Shown: piece after piece, positions 7,884 through 16,445 of the stretch
Position numbering within the stretch: the stretch's first letter is position 1
How the letters are laid out: the number at the start of each line of letters is the position of its first letter
From: Halodesulfovibrio sp.
Lineage (GTDB): Bacteria > Desulfobacterota > Desulfovibrionia > Desulfovibrionales > Desulfovibrionaceae
Assembly: GCF_025210605.1 (NCBI RefSeq)
Contig: NZ_JAOARI010000018.1
Coordinates: forward strand, 208,537 to 272,536
Direction of reading: 5' to 3'
Length of the DNA: 64,000 nucleotides
Translations under genes and position numbers: made by a program
The notes under the pieces: model-generated
What the model was told of the DNA's origin: nothing
What the model saw: only the letters and a program-made list of their open reading frames with translations
Database searches by the model: none

Positions 7884-8876
7884 TTGAAACACCAAACGCT
7901 GCGCACGTTGCTAGTAGCCTTTCTACTCTGCATATCTGTATTATTACAGGGCTGCGGAGAAGAAGTACCCGTTGTTAAAGTAGATTTTGCAAAACGGGAA
8001 TCAATCAAAGTTCCTACACCGGAACCTGCGATAACTTACGCGTACTTGCCTCAATATTCCCACGAAGTTTCCTACGCCAGACACAATCCCCTGATACAAT
8101 ACTTAGCGAAAGAAACCGGACTGCCCATGCGTCAGGTATTTCCAGATACTTTTGCTGAGCACATACGCATGGTTGAACGTGGGGAAATTGATATCTCTTT
8201 CTCCAACCCTGTAGTTTACGTTCAGCTTGCGAAGTTAGGCGCACATGCTTTTGCAAGAATTAAAGAACCTGACGGTCGTCCTTCTTTTCGTGGTCAAATC
8301 ATAGTGCATTCTCAAAACAAGGCTATTGAAAAACTTGAGGATGTCGTTGGTAAACGCTGGATTGCTGTAGACCCATATTCCGCTGGTGGATACATGTATG
8401 CACTGGGATATTTTTTAGATCACGGAATCCACGCAAAAGACTTTAGAGAAATTGCATTTGCACCGGGTCCCGGTGGCAAACAAGAAAAAGCAGCACTTGC
8501 AGTATATGCAGGAAAATATGACGTAGCCTCTGTTCGCGAAGGCGCACTTGATATTGTTAAAGATAAAATAAATTTAAAACATATTCGGGTTCTGGCAGTA
8601 ACTCCAGAATATCCGGGCTGGGTATATGCCGCCAGAAAAGGCATGAACAAAGAGATAGTTGCTAAAATATCCCGCGCAATGTTTACGCTTTCAATGGATA
8701 ACAAAGAAGAAGCAGCTATTCTGACCAACGCACGCACAAGCGGTATTATTCCGGCAACTGACTCGGATTATAATACCGTCCGTACACTTATTCATAAAAT
8801 CGAAATCGACGACAAAGACTCCACTCTTCAAGCTCCATCATCACAACCAGTGCAGCGGGTGCACAATGCGGAATAG
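7884..8876 (+). CDS. PhnD-like periplasmic binding lipoprotein
   Basis: A 330-aa lipoprotein (lipobox LLQGC, Cys 24) of the phosphate/phosphite/phosphonate-binding PhnD family (PF12974 type). Typical features are 'YLPQYSHEVSYARHNPLIQYLAKETG', 'MVERGEIDISFSNPVVYVQLAK', 'SFRGQIIVHSQNKAIEKLEDVVGKRWIAVDPYSAGGYMY' and 'AVYAGKYDVASVREG'. The start is TTG at 7884 with TGAGG upstream. No ABC permease or ATPase gene accompanies it. Its last codons overlap the histidine kinase gene by 11 nt, so it probably acts as the ligand-binding partner of that kinase. The ligand is likely an oxyanion, by family. Confidence 0.85.
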   Translation: MKHQTLRTLLVAFLLCISVLLQGCGEEVPVVKVDFAKRESIKVPTPEPAITYAYLPQYSHEVSYARHNPLIQYLAKETGLPMRQVFPDTFAEHIRMVERGEIDISFSNPVVYVQLAKLGAHAFARIKEPDGRPSFRGQIIVHSQNKAIEKLEDVVGKRWIAVDPYSAGGYMYALGYFLDHGIHAKDFREIAFAPGPGGKQEKAALAVYAGKYDVASVREGALDIVKDKINLKHIRVLAVTPEYPGWVYAARKGMNKEIVAKISRAMFTLSMDNKEEAAILTNARTSGIIPATDSDYNTVRTLIHKIEIDDKDSTLQAPSSQPVQRVHNAE

Positions 8877-10914
8877 ACTAAGTACAATGCGTTTTCGTAC
8901 CAAACTCAATGTGGGAATGAGCGTTATCATCATTTCCCTCTCAGTTATGCTTGCAGTTGTTGTAACCAACATTGCAGCAAATTCACTTGTGCACGAAACA
9001 AAACGCCGCGGACAAGTTCTGGCAGACAACATTGCACTACGTACAACAAGCTCCATGCTTTCCGGTGACTTGCTGCAAATGAAGGAAATGGTTGATGAAC
9101 TGCGCACTGTGGACAAGGACGTTGCTTACGCTTTTCTCATAAACAGCAACAGTCAAATTCTGGCGCACACATTTGCAGATGGCTTCCCAATTGATTTAAA
9201 ACACGCCAATATTATTACAGAAGACGGAAAGCCTTCTATCCGGCTTATCGATACAGGGTCACAAAAATTTTATGATTTTGCCGTGCCTGTCACCGCTGGC
9301 GGTCTTGTTATCGGACAAGCACGCCTCGGGCTTTCCAGAAGTCAGGTACAGGTTGTTGTAAACGGTCTGATATTCACTATTTCCCTTGTTACCGTAATTA
9401 CACTTATGGTCAGCATTGCCATATCAACCCAGTTTGCTCACAGAATTACCTACCGCCTGGGTATGCTGGGACAGTATGCAGAAAGCATCGTGCGCGGAGA
9501 ATTGAAGCTCAACCAGACTTCCGGACTTAACCGGAACTGCTGGGAAATATACAACTGCCAGCAAAAAGACTGCCCTGCATATGAAAATACGGATAAACGC
9601 TGCTGGCAGTTAGGCGATACGTTATGCACAAATTATTGTAGCAACCAATCAGCACGCGACCTGAATAATTGCGAGCAGTGCCCTGTATTCGCCCGTAACT
9701 CCGGTGATGAAATCCATGAACTTGCAGAAACATTTGACGTTATGTCGCTGTCATTGCGTGGACATATTGCCGAATTAGAAGCGGCTAAAAACGACCTGAC
9801 AAAACAGCAGGAAATCTTGAGGACTATATTTGAATCCAGTCCCGACCAGCTGTCTCTTATCGATAAAAACGGCACATATCTTTCTGTTAACCAAGCCTTT
9901 GCTTCCTTTGTAGCAAAATCAAAACATGAAATTATCGGCAAAACAGAGCACGATATCCCATCACTTTTGAACTCTTGGGACACTCAGAAAGAAACAAATC
10001 AAATAATCGAAACAGGCAAACCAGTTAACCGCGAAGTGCGTATTGTTCTCGAAGATGGTTCCCGAAAATGGTTTAACGTACTTAGAGTGCCAGTGCACGA
10101 TGAGAAAAAACAGTCAATCGGGGTGCTAGGAACTGCGCGTGATATCACAAAGGTAAAGGATTACCAGAACCAGCTTGTGCACTCACAAAAGCTTGAATCC
10201 ATAGGCAAGCTCGCAGGTGGAGTTGCACACGAGATCAACACACCGCTCGGTATTATTTTAGGTTATTCCCAGCTGTTGCAGGAAGACTTTCCTAAAGACG
10301 GACAAGTGCATAAAGACTTGGTCGTTGTTGAGAAGCAGGCTAAATTTTGCAGAAAAATTGTTGCAGACCTTCTTGATTTCTCTCACCAGACAAAAAGTGA
10401 GAAAAAAGAGATGTGCTTCAACAACTCCATTATGGAAGTTGTTCAGCTTGTCCGGCATGCTTTTAACTTAGATAACGTGCTCATACTTACACATCTTGAT
10501 GACAGATTACCAATAATCTATGGAAACCCAGAACAGTTAAAACAAGTCTGGATGAACCTTATGTCCAATGCTATTGAAGCAATAGGTCAAAACGGAGTTA
10601 TTAATATTCATACAGAATTGGATATTAATGACGGAACAATTGCGGCATGGTTCTCTGATTCAGGAACAGGCATAGCCACAAATGACCTCGACTCGATCTT
10701 CGATCCTTTCTTCAGTACAAAGCCTGTGGGTAAAGGAACTGGCTTGGGCTTATCTGTATCATTTGGTATTATTCAAGATCATGGCGGCAGCATATCTGCT
10801 ATCAGTCCTGCACCTAAGCGTTTACTGGAAGACGGCGCTATGCGCACTGAAGGTTGGGGAGCAGGAACGTCGTTTAAGGTAGTGCTTCCGTTAGACGAAA
10901 TGGACTACGAGTAA
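8866..10914 (+). CDS. PAS sensor histidine kinase with cysteine-rich HAMP-proximal cluster
   Basis: A 682-aa membrane sensor kinase. Order: TM1 (about 17-37), periplasmic domain (38-165), TM2 (169-190), HAMP-like region (190-245), and a cysteine cluster at about 225-272 (CWEIYNC, CPAY, CW, C...C..C, CPVF). PAS (about 315-435), HisKA with H-box GGVAHEINTP (phospho-acceptor His 455), and HATPase with DSGTGI and GKGTGLGLS follow. The cysteine pattern resembles the 'two-CW' metal or redox modules seen in deltaproteobacterial sensors. It overlaps the PhnD-like gene and is followed by a lone receiver. Signals could include ligand from PhnD, metal or redox state; this is inference. Confidence 0.9.
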   Translation: MRNRLSTMRFRTKLNVGMSVIIISLSVMLAVVVTNIAANSLVHETKRRGQVLADNIALRTTSSMLSGDLLQMKEMVDELRTVDKDVAYAFLINSNSQILAHTFADGFPIDLKHANIITEDGKPSIRLIDTGSQKFYDFAVPVTAGGLVIGQARLGLSRSQVQVVVNGLIFTISLVTVITLMVSIAISTQFAHRITYRLGMLGQYAESIVRGELKLNQTSGLNRNCWEIYNCQQKDCPAYENTDKRCWQLGDTLCTNYCSNQSARDLNNCEQCPVFARNSGDEIHELAETFDVMSLSLRGHIAELEAAKNDLTKQQEILRTIFESSPDQLSLIDKNGTYLSVNQAFASFVAKSKHEIIGKTEHDIPSLLNSWDTQKETNQIIETGKPVNREVRIVLEDGSRKWFNVLRVPVHDEKKQSIGVLGTARDITKVKDYQNQLVHSQKLESIGKLAGGVAHEINTPLGIILGYSQLLQEDFPKDGQVHKDLVVVEKQAKFCRKIVADLLDFSHQTKSEKKEMCFNNSIMEVVQLVRHAFNLDNVLILTHLDDRLPIIYGNPEQLKQVWMNLMSNAIEAIGQNGVINIHTELDINDGTIAAWFSDSGTGIATNDLDSIFDPFFSTKPVGKGTGLGLSVSFGIIQDHGGSISAISPAPKRLLEDGAMRTEGWGAGTSFKVVLPLDEMDYE

Positions 10915-11033
10915 TTTGACGGCAATCCACAATAATAACTGCAAAGTGCCTGTGTAAGGAAACCTTGCAGAACATTGTAATTCCCTACAGCCTCTCAGAG
11001 ACTGTACGTAAGGACACGGTAAAGGACATAGCT

Positions 11034-11399
11034 ATGGCAGAAATAATGGTGCTCGATGATGTGATTGATGCAGGAATTCTTATCAAGCGAATTCTTGAAC
11101 GCAAAGGACACTCTGTCACTGTTTTTACAGATGAAGAAGAAGCATTGAACTTTGCGCGAACCCACACACCCAATCTCGCAATTCTCGATATTAAGCTTCG
11201 CAAAATGACTGGTGTCGAAGTTCTGGCAGAGCTTAGAAGCTACTCCCCGACAACGCAGGTTATTATGCTTACAGGATATCCTACTCTAGAAACTGCCCGC
11301 GAATCACTTAAACTCGGTGCAAATGAGTACTGCGTAAAGCCTATTGATAAAGAAGAGCTAGAAAACAAAGTACACGAAGTTCTGAGTGCGGCTATCTAA
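11034..11399 (+). CDS. Single-domain response regulator (receiver only)
   Basis: A 121-aa CheY-like receiver. The acidic pair (LDD) is near residue 7, the phospho-acceptor Asp 52 is in LAILDIKL, the switch Thr is in MLTG and the conserved Lys in CVKPID. The ATG at 11034 has AAAGGA 7 nt upstream; an in-frame TTG at 10965 also has AAGGA but would add 23 aa before the receiver fold. There is no output domain, so the phosphorelay must end in protein-protein contact or another phosphotransfer rather than direct DNA binding. It is probably the partner of the upstream kinase. Confidence 0.88.
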   Translation: MAEIMVLDDVIDAGILIKRILERKGHSVTVFTDEEEALNFARTHTPNLAILDIKLRKMTGVEVLAELRSYSPTTQVIMLTGYPTLETARESLKLGANEYCVKPIDKEELENKVHEVLSAAI

Positions 11400-11742
11400 C
11401 AAGGTAGGCATTCATAACAACGGTAAGTACGGGGGGATGGCTAACCTTCCAGTTGTTACCAGACATGCCTGAGCCACAGACTATTTATCAGCTAACACCG
11501 AAACGAAATAGCTGTGCTCACCATGCAACTTGCAACGCAACTGGGATACCATATTTTTATATGGGCTATGCCACGCGCTTTTCGATCAATTTGCTTCTGA
11601 GCAGCAGTACGCGAAAATGGTGACATACGTTACCTATCTTTTTCGTACTATCACCTTATTCTAATTCTACATTCCGACTTGATTGCAGCACACTCATACG
11701 ACACGATCTGCTTTTTTAACCTACACCGAGTTCAGAGGAACT
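11400..11742. other. Gap with a large hairpin between receiver and phosphotransferase genes
   Basis: No gene is visible. A long interrupted stem starts seven nt after the receiver stop codon. AGGCAT (11406-11411) and TAACAAC (11415-11421) pair with GTTGTTA (11452-11458) and ATGCCT (11465-11470). A second small hairpin is CCATAT-TTTT-ATATGG at 11549-11564. Neither has a clean T-tract, so attenuation or RNA processing is as likely as termination. The rest is probably leader and promoter for the next gene. Confidence 0.45.
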
Positions 11743-14187
11743 ATGTTTATAACAGAGCTGTTTAAGCACTGGACATTCCGTGCATTTGCACCCGGGACTC
11801 TTTTGCGCACAAAATACAATGCCTTTAAAGAGCTTCTGAGACTCGACGAGCGTTGTCTGGAGCATATAGCAAACCTAGAAGAAATTCATTACGGGCGCGA
11901 ACAGGCAGACTGGACGCGTGTTGTCTGGTTAACTGAAGAATTAGGCAGAGATATCCGAAGCCTTATCGAACAGCTGCAAATTATGAGTCCTGTGAAGTAC
12001 ATGGATCTTCAGGACTACGCGACAAAACTCAACTTCTATGTACGCATGGGAGTAAGCGTAGAAGACCCTCGTATTGAACCGCCTTTTGTTTTCACACTCG
12101 ATGAAGCACTACATCTACAGGAGGCTGCAGGTGGTAAAGCGGCGAACCTTGCCCGCATTAGTTCCGAAGAAGATATACACCTTCTGCCTGCGCGAATAAT
12201 TTCTTCTCATGCATACCATTACTTCATTGAGGTAAACGACTTACGTGACGAGCTGGATAAGCGGCTCAGCGCCATTTCCTTATCAGATGCGGCATCATTA
12301 GATAGACTTGCATCTGAAATGCAAGAGCTTATTCTCAATGCAGAATTACCCGACCCTATTGCTAATGAAATAGAAATCGCGGCTCTTGAACTGGGAAAAA
12401 ACGGAACCAAGCTCGCTGTGCGCTCAAGTGCTGTAGCAGAAGACGGAACTGCTTCTTTTGCAGGGCAATATACCTCAAAATTACACGTAGCTGCGGTCGA
12501 TATTATTCAGGCGTGGAAAGAAGTTGTTGCTTCCAAATACACCCCGCGTGCCCTTGCCTACCGCATTATGAACGGACTTGCAGATACCGAAACTCCAATG
12601 GCAGTACTAATTATGCCAATGGTAGATGCTGTATGCTCCGGCGTAGCATACTCTACTGTGCCTTCAGAACATGCTGCACATTTGAAAGAGCCTGCAATTG
12701 CTGTATATGCTACTTCCGGCGTTGGTGAAAAACTCGTTTCCGGTTCGATTTCAGGGCAGGCTAGCTTTCTCAAAAAAGAGACATTCCGAATTGTAGAAAA
12801 GCCATCGCAACCCATTATCCCCACTCCAACACTCAAACGCCTTGCAAAACAAGCGCAACAACTTGAAACACTCTTTGGTGAACCGCAAGATATAGAGTGG
12901 GTCGTTGACCACCGCAGCAGAATATTTATTTTGCAAAGCAGACCAATTCCGCACAGCAAACATCCACAAAACACAGTGTGCCCACCGCACAATTTAACGT
13001 CGATTGACGTCGACCAAGAGTGTGCTTCCAGAGGTATCGGCAGCGGAAAAGTCCGTGTTGTGGCAAACTGTCAGGATATTACAGAGCTTCCGCACGGAAC
13101 TATCCTTGTGACAAGAGGATTAGGTCCAGTACTTACTCGCGTTATCCATCGCCTTAATGGAGTCATTGCAGAACGCGGCAGTGCAGCAAGCCATTTTGCT
13201 TCCGTCGCACGCGAATTTAATGTGCCAGTGCTATGCGGCGTTACCGATGCCTGCTCCCGATACACCAACAACCAGCTTGTCACTGTGGACAGTATGTCAG
13301 GTACTGTTTTTGAAGGAACACTCCCTGAGTGCCATACAGAAAATACAATGCCTGAGCAGGGAAGCATCCCGCGTATAGGTAAGGTTCTCCCCCGAATTGC
13401 AAGGCTGACATTGCTAGACCCGTCATCTGAATCTTTTGCGCCGGAATACTGTAAGTCACTGCACGATCTTGTCCGCTTTGTTCATGAAAAAGGCGTTGAA
13501 GAAATGTTTTCGCTTGTAGATAAGTCCAGTCGTGGACTTTCCGGTTCTCGCAAGCTTCAAACCCACCTCCCCCTGAGCATGTATGTTCTCAACCTCGATA
13601 ACGGGTTATTCCATTCTGCCGCTGGAAAAAAAGAAGTGGCGCAAAGCGATATCGCCTCTGTTCCAATGTGGGCATTCTGGTTCGGACTTTCTTCAGAGCT
13701 GGTCACATGGCACGATGCTCTTCCGCATTTTGATTGGGAACATTTTGATAAGGTCAGTGCAGGAATCATTTCAAAAGACTCTCCACTACTTGCAAGCTAC
13801 GCAATCATTTCAGACAAATACATGCATGCGATGATGCGTTTTGGATACCACTTTTCAATTGTTGATTCCATTTGCGGCGATAATGACAGGCTGAACTACA
13901 TTCGTTTCCGCTTTATGGGCGGGGGCGGTAAGTCGCATCAGCGCATGTTACGGTTGGATTTTATTGAACGAATCCTTTCCAAAAACAACTTCGCCGTCGA
14001 GCGCAAAGGCGACATGCTCAATGCACGGCACGGCATGGAAGAAGGGCATATTATCCAGCAACGCCTTGCATTACTTGGTTTACTGCTAGCCAAAACCCGT
14101 ATGCTGGACATGCGTATCGAAGATACAAACGATGTTGATGCTCTTGAAAAAGAGTTCATTCAAGACTTAGGGAGCCTTACCTATTGA
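11743..14187 (+). CDS. PEP-synthase-like phosphotransferase with unknown C-terminal domain
   Basis: An 814-aa protein. After a helical N-terminus (1-110) comes a PPDK/PEP-synthase ATP-grasp domain (about 115-400) with GGKAANLARI, AVRSSAVAEDGTASFAGQ and the closing ILQSRPI. A swivelling phosphohistidine domain (about 430-530) carries ERGSAASHFASVAREF with His 484 as expected phospho-carrier. The PEP/pyruvate-binding TIM barrel is absent; residues 540-814 form a domain I do not recognise. The protein can thus be expected to move phosphate from ATP to His and on to an unknown acceptor, much as rifampin phosphotransferase uses the same modules differently. The start at 11743 follows GAGGA. It overlaps the phosphatase gene by 4 nt. 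Confidence 0.82.
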   Translation: MFITELFKHWTFRAFAPGTLLRTKYNAFKELLRLDERCLEHIANLEEIHYGREQADWTRVVWLTEELGRDIRSLIEQLQIMSPVKYMDLQDYATKLNFYVRMGVSVEDPRIEPPFVFTLDEALHLQEAAGGKAANLARISSEEDIHLLPARIISSHAYHYFIEVNDLRDELDKRLSAISLSDAASLDRLASEMQELILNAELPDPIANEIEIAALELGKNGTKLAVRSSAVAEDGTASFAGQYTSKLHVAAVDIIQAWKEVVASKYTPRALAYRIMNGLADTETPMAVLIMPMVDAVCSGVAYSTVPSEHAAHLKEPAIAVYATSGVGEKLVSGSISGQASFLKKETFRIVEKPSQPIIPTPTLKRLAKQAQQLETLFGEPQDIEWVVDHRSRIFILQSRPIPHSKHPQNTVCPPHNLTSIDVDQECASRGIGSGKVRVVANCQDITELPHGTILVTRGLGPVLTRVIHRLNGVIAERGSAASHFASVAREFNVPVLCGVTDACSRYTNNQLVTVDSMSGTVFEGTLPECHTENTMPEQGSIPRIGKVLPRIARLTLLDPSSESFAPEYCKSLHDLVRFVHEKGVEEMFSLVDKSSRGLSGSRKLQTHLPLSMYVLNLDNGLFHSAAGKKEVAQSDIASVPMWAFWFGLSSELVTWHDALPHFDWEHFDKVSAGIISKDSPLLASYAIISDKYMHAMMRFGYHFSIVDSICGDNDRLNYIRFRFMGGGGKSHQRMLRLDFIERILSKNNFAVERKGDMLNARHGMEEGHIIQQRLALLGLLLAKTRMLDMRIEDTNDVDALEKEFIQDLGSLTY

Positions 14188-15332
14188 TCGACCTACGCAA
14201 AACATTCTCCCGCATTCGATCAACTGCAACGCGCATAGCTAACGGCATGCGTCGCGGTGTCCCCTTTACTGCCTCTTCCGGTACGGAAGAGCATTCGGTA
14301 TTTCCGGTTCACTACGTATCCTCTCGGCTTGCGCTAGGTCCTGCTCCAAGTACGCAACAACATTTTGCGGCAATCAAAGAACAAAAAATTTCCTGCATTC
14401 TGAACCTGTGTGCAGAATTGAAAGAACTTCCAGCGCTGGAAGAAAAAGCGGGTTTTGAAGTCTACTTTCTGCCAATAGAAGATGAGGAAGCGCCGGACTT
14501 GCTCCAGCTCGAAAAGGCTCTTGAGTGGATTGACGAACAAATGTTCCTTGGAAAGCATGTGTACATCCATTGCAGACACGGCATTGGTAGAACAGGAACA
14601 GTTTTCAATGCATACCTACTTCGTAGAGGCTTAGGGCACAGGCGTGCTGCAAAAATGTTGCACAAGCTACGGGCAGAGCCAACAAACTTTGCCCAATGGC
14701 GTGCTGTTCGCAACTATGGTGCACACAATCCGCCACTTTCAATTAAAGCCCCTACTCTAGAATTTGGTGAAGAAACCGCAGAATCGCTTGCCCCCTTCCT
14801 CAGCGATTATATGCAGTTGCAAAAAACTGCTGACACTATTTTGCTAGAGCATGATATTGATTCCATGTGCGGGACATTACATAATGCCTGTTGCCACTCC
14901 TGCGTCCCACTAACGCTCATAGAATCCCTTGCACTGGCAACGCATCTCAACACGTCTGTCCCCAGTGCAGCCCGTGCCGAAATTATAACCCGTGCCGCAG
15001 AGGTTGTGCGCCTTGAACAAAACAGCGCTCAAGGACTTTCCGGCACATTCTGCCTGTATAACACAGACATCCGATGTCCGCTTCTTAGCCACGGAACATG
15101 CCTACTGTACGCATACCGTCCGCTCCGCTGTCGCCTTTTCGGAATTACACCAGAGGTTGGAAAAACAATATGGGAAGATGTTCTGCACACACCGCTAGAG
15201 CATCTATCATCTCAAGTATATCTGAACGTAACAGGAACCCTGCCAGACCACACCACGCTCATGTTTACTATACCTGAGGTTCTTTCAGGCAAGTACGTCC
15301 AACGTCTATTTTCTTCTATGAAAGAGAAGTAA
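14184..15332 (+). CDS. Dual-specificity phosphatase fused to YkgJ-type cysteine cluster domain
   Basis: A 382-aa two-domain protein. Residues about 40-175 are a dual-specificity / tyrosine phosphatase domain with P-loop HCRHGIGRTG (nucleophile Cys 130, Arg 136) and an acidic loop PIEDEEAPD that may supply the general acid. Residues about 225-345 hold a YkgJ/CxxCxxCC-family metal cluster: MCGTLHNACCHSC, then CPLLSHGTCLLYAYRPLRCRLFG, which probably binds iron or zinc. The TTG start overlaps the preceding stop codon (TTGA), a translational coupling. The pairing of an ATP-dependent phosphotransferase with a phosphatase suggests they act on the same substrate or on each other. Confidence 0.85.
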   Translation: MIDLRKTFSRIRSTATRIANGMRRGVPFTASSGTEEHSVFPVHYVSSRLALGPAPSTQQHFAAIKEQKISCILNLCAELKELPALEEKAGFEVYFLPIEDEEAPDLLQLEKALEWIDEQMFLGKHVYIHCRHGIGRTGTVFNAYLLRRGLGHRRAAKMLHKLRAEPTNFAQWRAVRNYGAHNPPLSIKAPTLEFGEETAESLAPFLSDYMQLQKTADTILLEHDIDSMCGTLHNACCHSCVPLTLIESLALATHLNTSVPSAARAEIITRAAEVVRLEQNSAQGLSGTFCLYNTDIRCPLLSHGTCLLYAYRPLRCRLFGITPEVGKTIWEDVLHTPLEHLSSQVYLNVTGTLPDHTTLMFTIPEVLSGKYVQRLFSSMKEK

Positions 15333-15738
15333 GGTTTGTATTTCGTTGAAACCGTAGTGAATGGCATTCGATCGGCATGAGGGTTTGGCTTTTTTGTAGT
15401 GACCCCGCAATGTGTATGCTTGGCTTCATCAGCAATGTCTCCGACGGGCAGGCGGGCGCTGCCCCCTGCACCCCCGCGAGAGGGACGCCCTCTCGACTGC
15501 GATTATGGGAAAATTTTTTTGCAATTAGCTACGTGGGATAGTTTATTCAGCAGAGCATCTTACAGTCCCATCGAGCACCTATTTTTTGTAACATCTTGTA
15601 TTCATTACTCTAAGATCGTGATAAATTTCATTATCTATTTCGACCTTGCACAAGCTGAGTCTGTTTTGCTATTTGAATCCATTGTAACAAATACCACGTA
15701 ATACTTTACGTACGTACCATCATATATTGGAGTCAAAA
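15333..15738. other. Gap with C-rich repeat and AT-rich promoter region
   Basis: It holds repeat copy 1 (15437-15504), then about 230 bp of AT-rich DNA that probably carries the sulfite reductase promoter. A small open frame here overlaps the repeat and is not credible as a gene. Confidence 0.5.
15437..15504 (+). repeat. C-rich intergenic repeat, copy 1
   Basis: Begins GTCTCCGACGGGCAGGCGGG and continues through GCTGCCCCCTGCACCCCCGC to a terminal hairpin CGAGAGGG-ACG-CCCTCTCG (15477-15495), ending GACTGCGATT. Identical to the inverted copy at 17755-17822 and near-identical to 17469-17537 except in the terminal hairpin. Similar C-rich elements are typical of Desulfovibrio intergenic DNA; function unknown. 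Confidence 0.85.
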
Positions 15739-16377
15739 ATGGCAACATTACCTGCAAGCGCCCTTCTTCAGCGCGATAAAAAAACCTACCAGATTCGTAT
15801 TACCCCACCATGTGGCGTTGTAACAGCAGATGAGCTTCGTCAGCTCGCAGAGGTTGCAGACAAATACGAAGTTCCTCTTTTAAAAATCACATCCGGTCAG
15901 CGTATCGCTCTTATCGGTCTTGAAGAAGAAGAAATGGCAAACGCAGCCGAAGAAGTGCCATTCCGCATTGGTGGTCACTACATTCAGGCTTGTCCGGGTA
16001 CAGACTGGTGTAAAATGGGTCAGCGCGATTCAACTGGTTTCGCAACGACCCTGAACGAAAAAATCGGCACTCTTGCAACTGCTGCAAAAATCAAAGTCGG
16101 CGTTTCCGGTTGTCCTATCAGCTGTGCGGAATGCCACATCCGCGACATTGGTTTCATCGGCACCAAAAACGGTTGGACTATGGTTATCGGTGGTAACTCT
16201 GCTTCCCGTCCACGTATTGCCGATACTCTTGCTGAAAAACTTTCTGACGAAGAAGCGCTTGCGCTCCTCGACCGTTTCCTCGCCCACTACAACGAAACCG
16301 CTAAGAAAAAACAGCGTGTTGCCCGATACGTGGAAGAGCACGGTATCGAAGCTATTCGCGAAGCTATGGGCGTTTAA
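15739..16377 (+). CDS. Small assimilatory-type siroheme sulfite reductase
   Basis: A 212-aa cytoplasmic protein that reduces sulfite using coupled siroheme and a [4Fe-4S] cluster. It matches the low-molecular-weight assimilatory-type sulfite reductase of Desulfovibrio vulgaris. The cluster motif is complete: ACPGTDWC (C-x5-C) and GCPISCAEC (C-x3-C), and 'RITPPCGVVTADELRQLAEVADKY' is the substrate/siroheme half. This is distinct from the multisubunit dissimilatory enzyme DsrAB. The start at 15739 is preceded by GGAG; a TTG 12 nt upstream is in frame but less likely. Monocistronic, ended by a bidirectional terminator. Confidence 0.92.
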   Translation: MATLPASALLQRDKKTYQIRITPPCGVVTADELRQLAEVADKYEVPLLKITSGQRIALIGLEEEEMANAAEEVPFRIGGHYIQACPGTDWCKMGQRDSTGFATTLNEKIGTLATAAKIKVGVSGCPISCAECHIRDIGFIGTKNGWTMVIGGNSASRPRIADTLAEKLSDEEALALLDRFLAHYNETAKKKQRVARYVEEHGIEAIREAMGV

Positions 16378-16395
16378 TTTTACCGTACAGATACA

Positions 16396-16436
16396 ATAAA
16401 AAAACGGATGCTTTTTTGAAGCATCCGTTTTTTTAT
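16396..16436. terminator. Bidirectional terminator
   Basis: 14-bp stem AAAAAAACGGATGC (16398-16411) / GCATCCGTTTTTTT (16421-16434). Lies between the convergent sulfite reductase and isoaspartyl peptidase genes and can serve both. Confidence 0.9.
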
Positions 16437-16445
16437 GAGCTAGTA

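Noticed and set aside
7884..8876. Phosphonate ABC importer operon
   Set aside because: There is no PhnC or PhnE partner; the lipoprotein is joined to a sensor kinase instead.
11743..14187. True PEP synthase or PPDK
   Set aside because: The PEP/pyruvate TIM barrel is absent; the C-terminal third is unrelated.
15399..15701. Plus-strand open frame of 100 codons after the phosphatase gene
   Set aside because: It is built largely from the C-rich repeat, with no RBS or protein-like composition.
15739..16377. Dissimilatory sulfite reductase subunit
   Set aside because: The 212-aa length and motif spacing fit the small assimilatory-type enzyme, not DsrA or DsrB.
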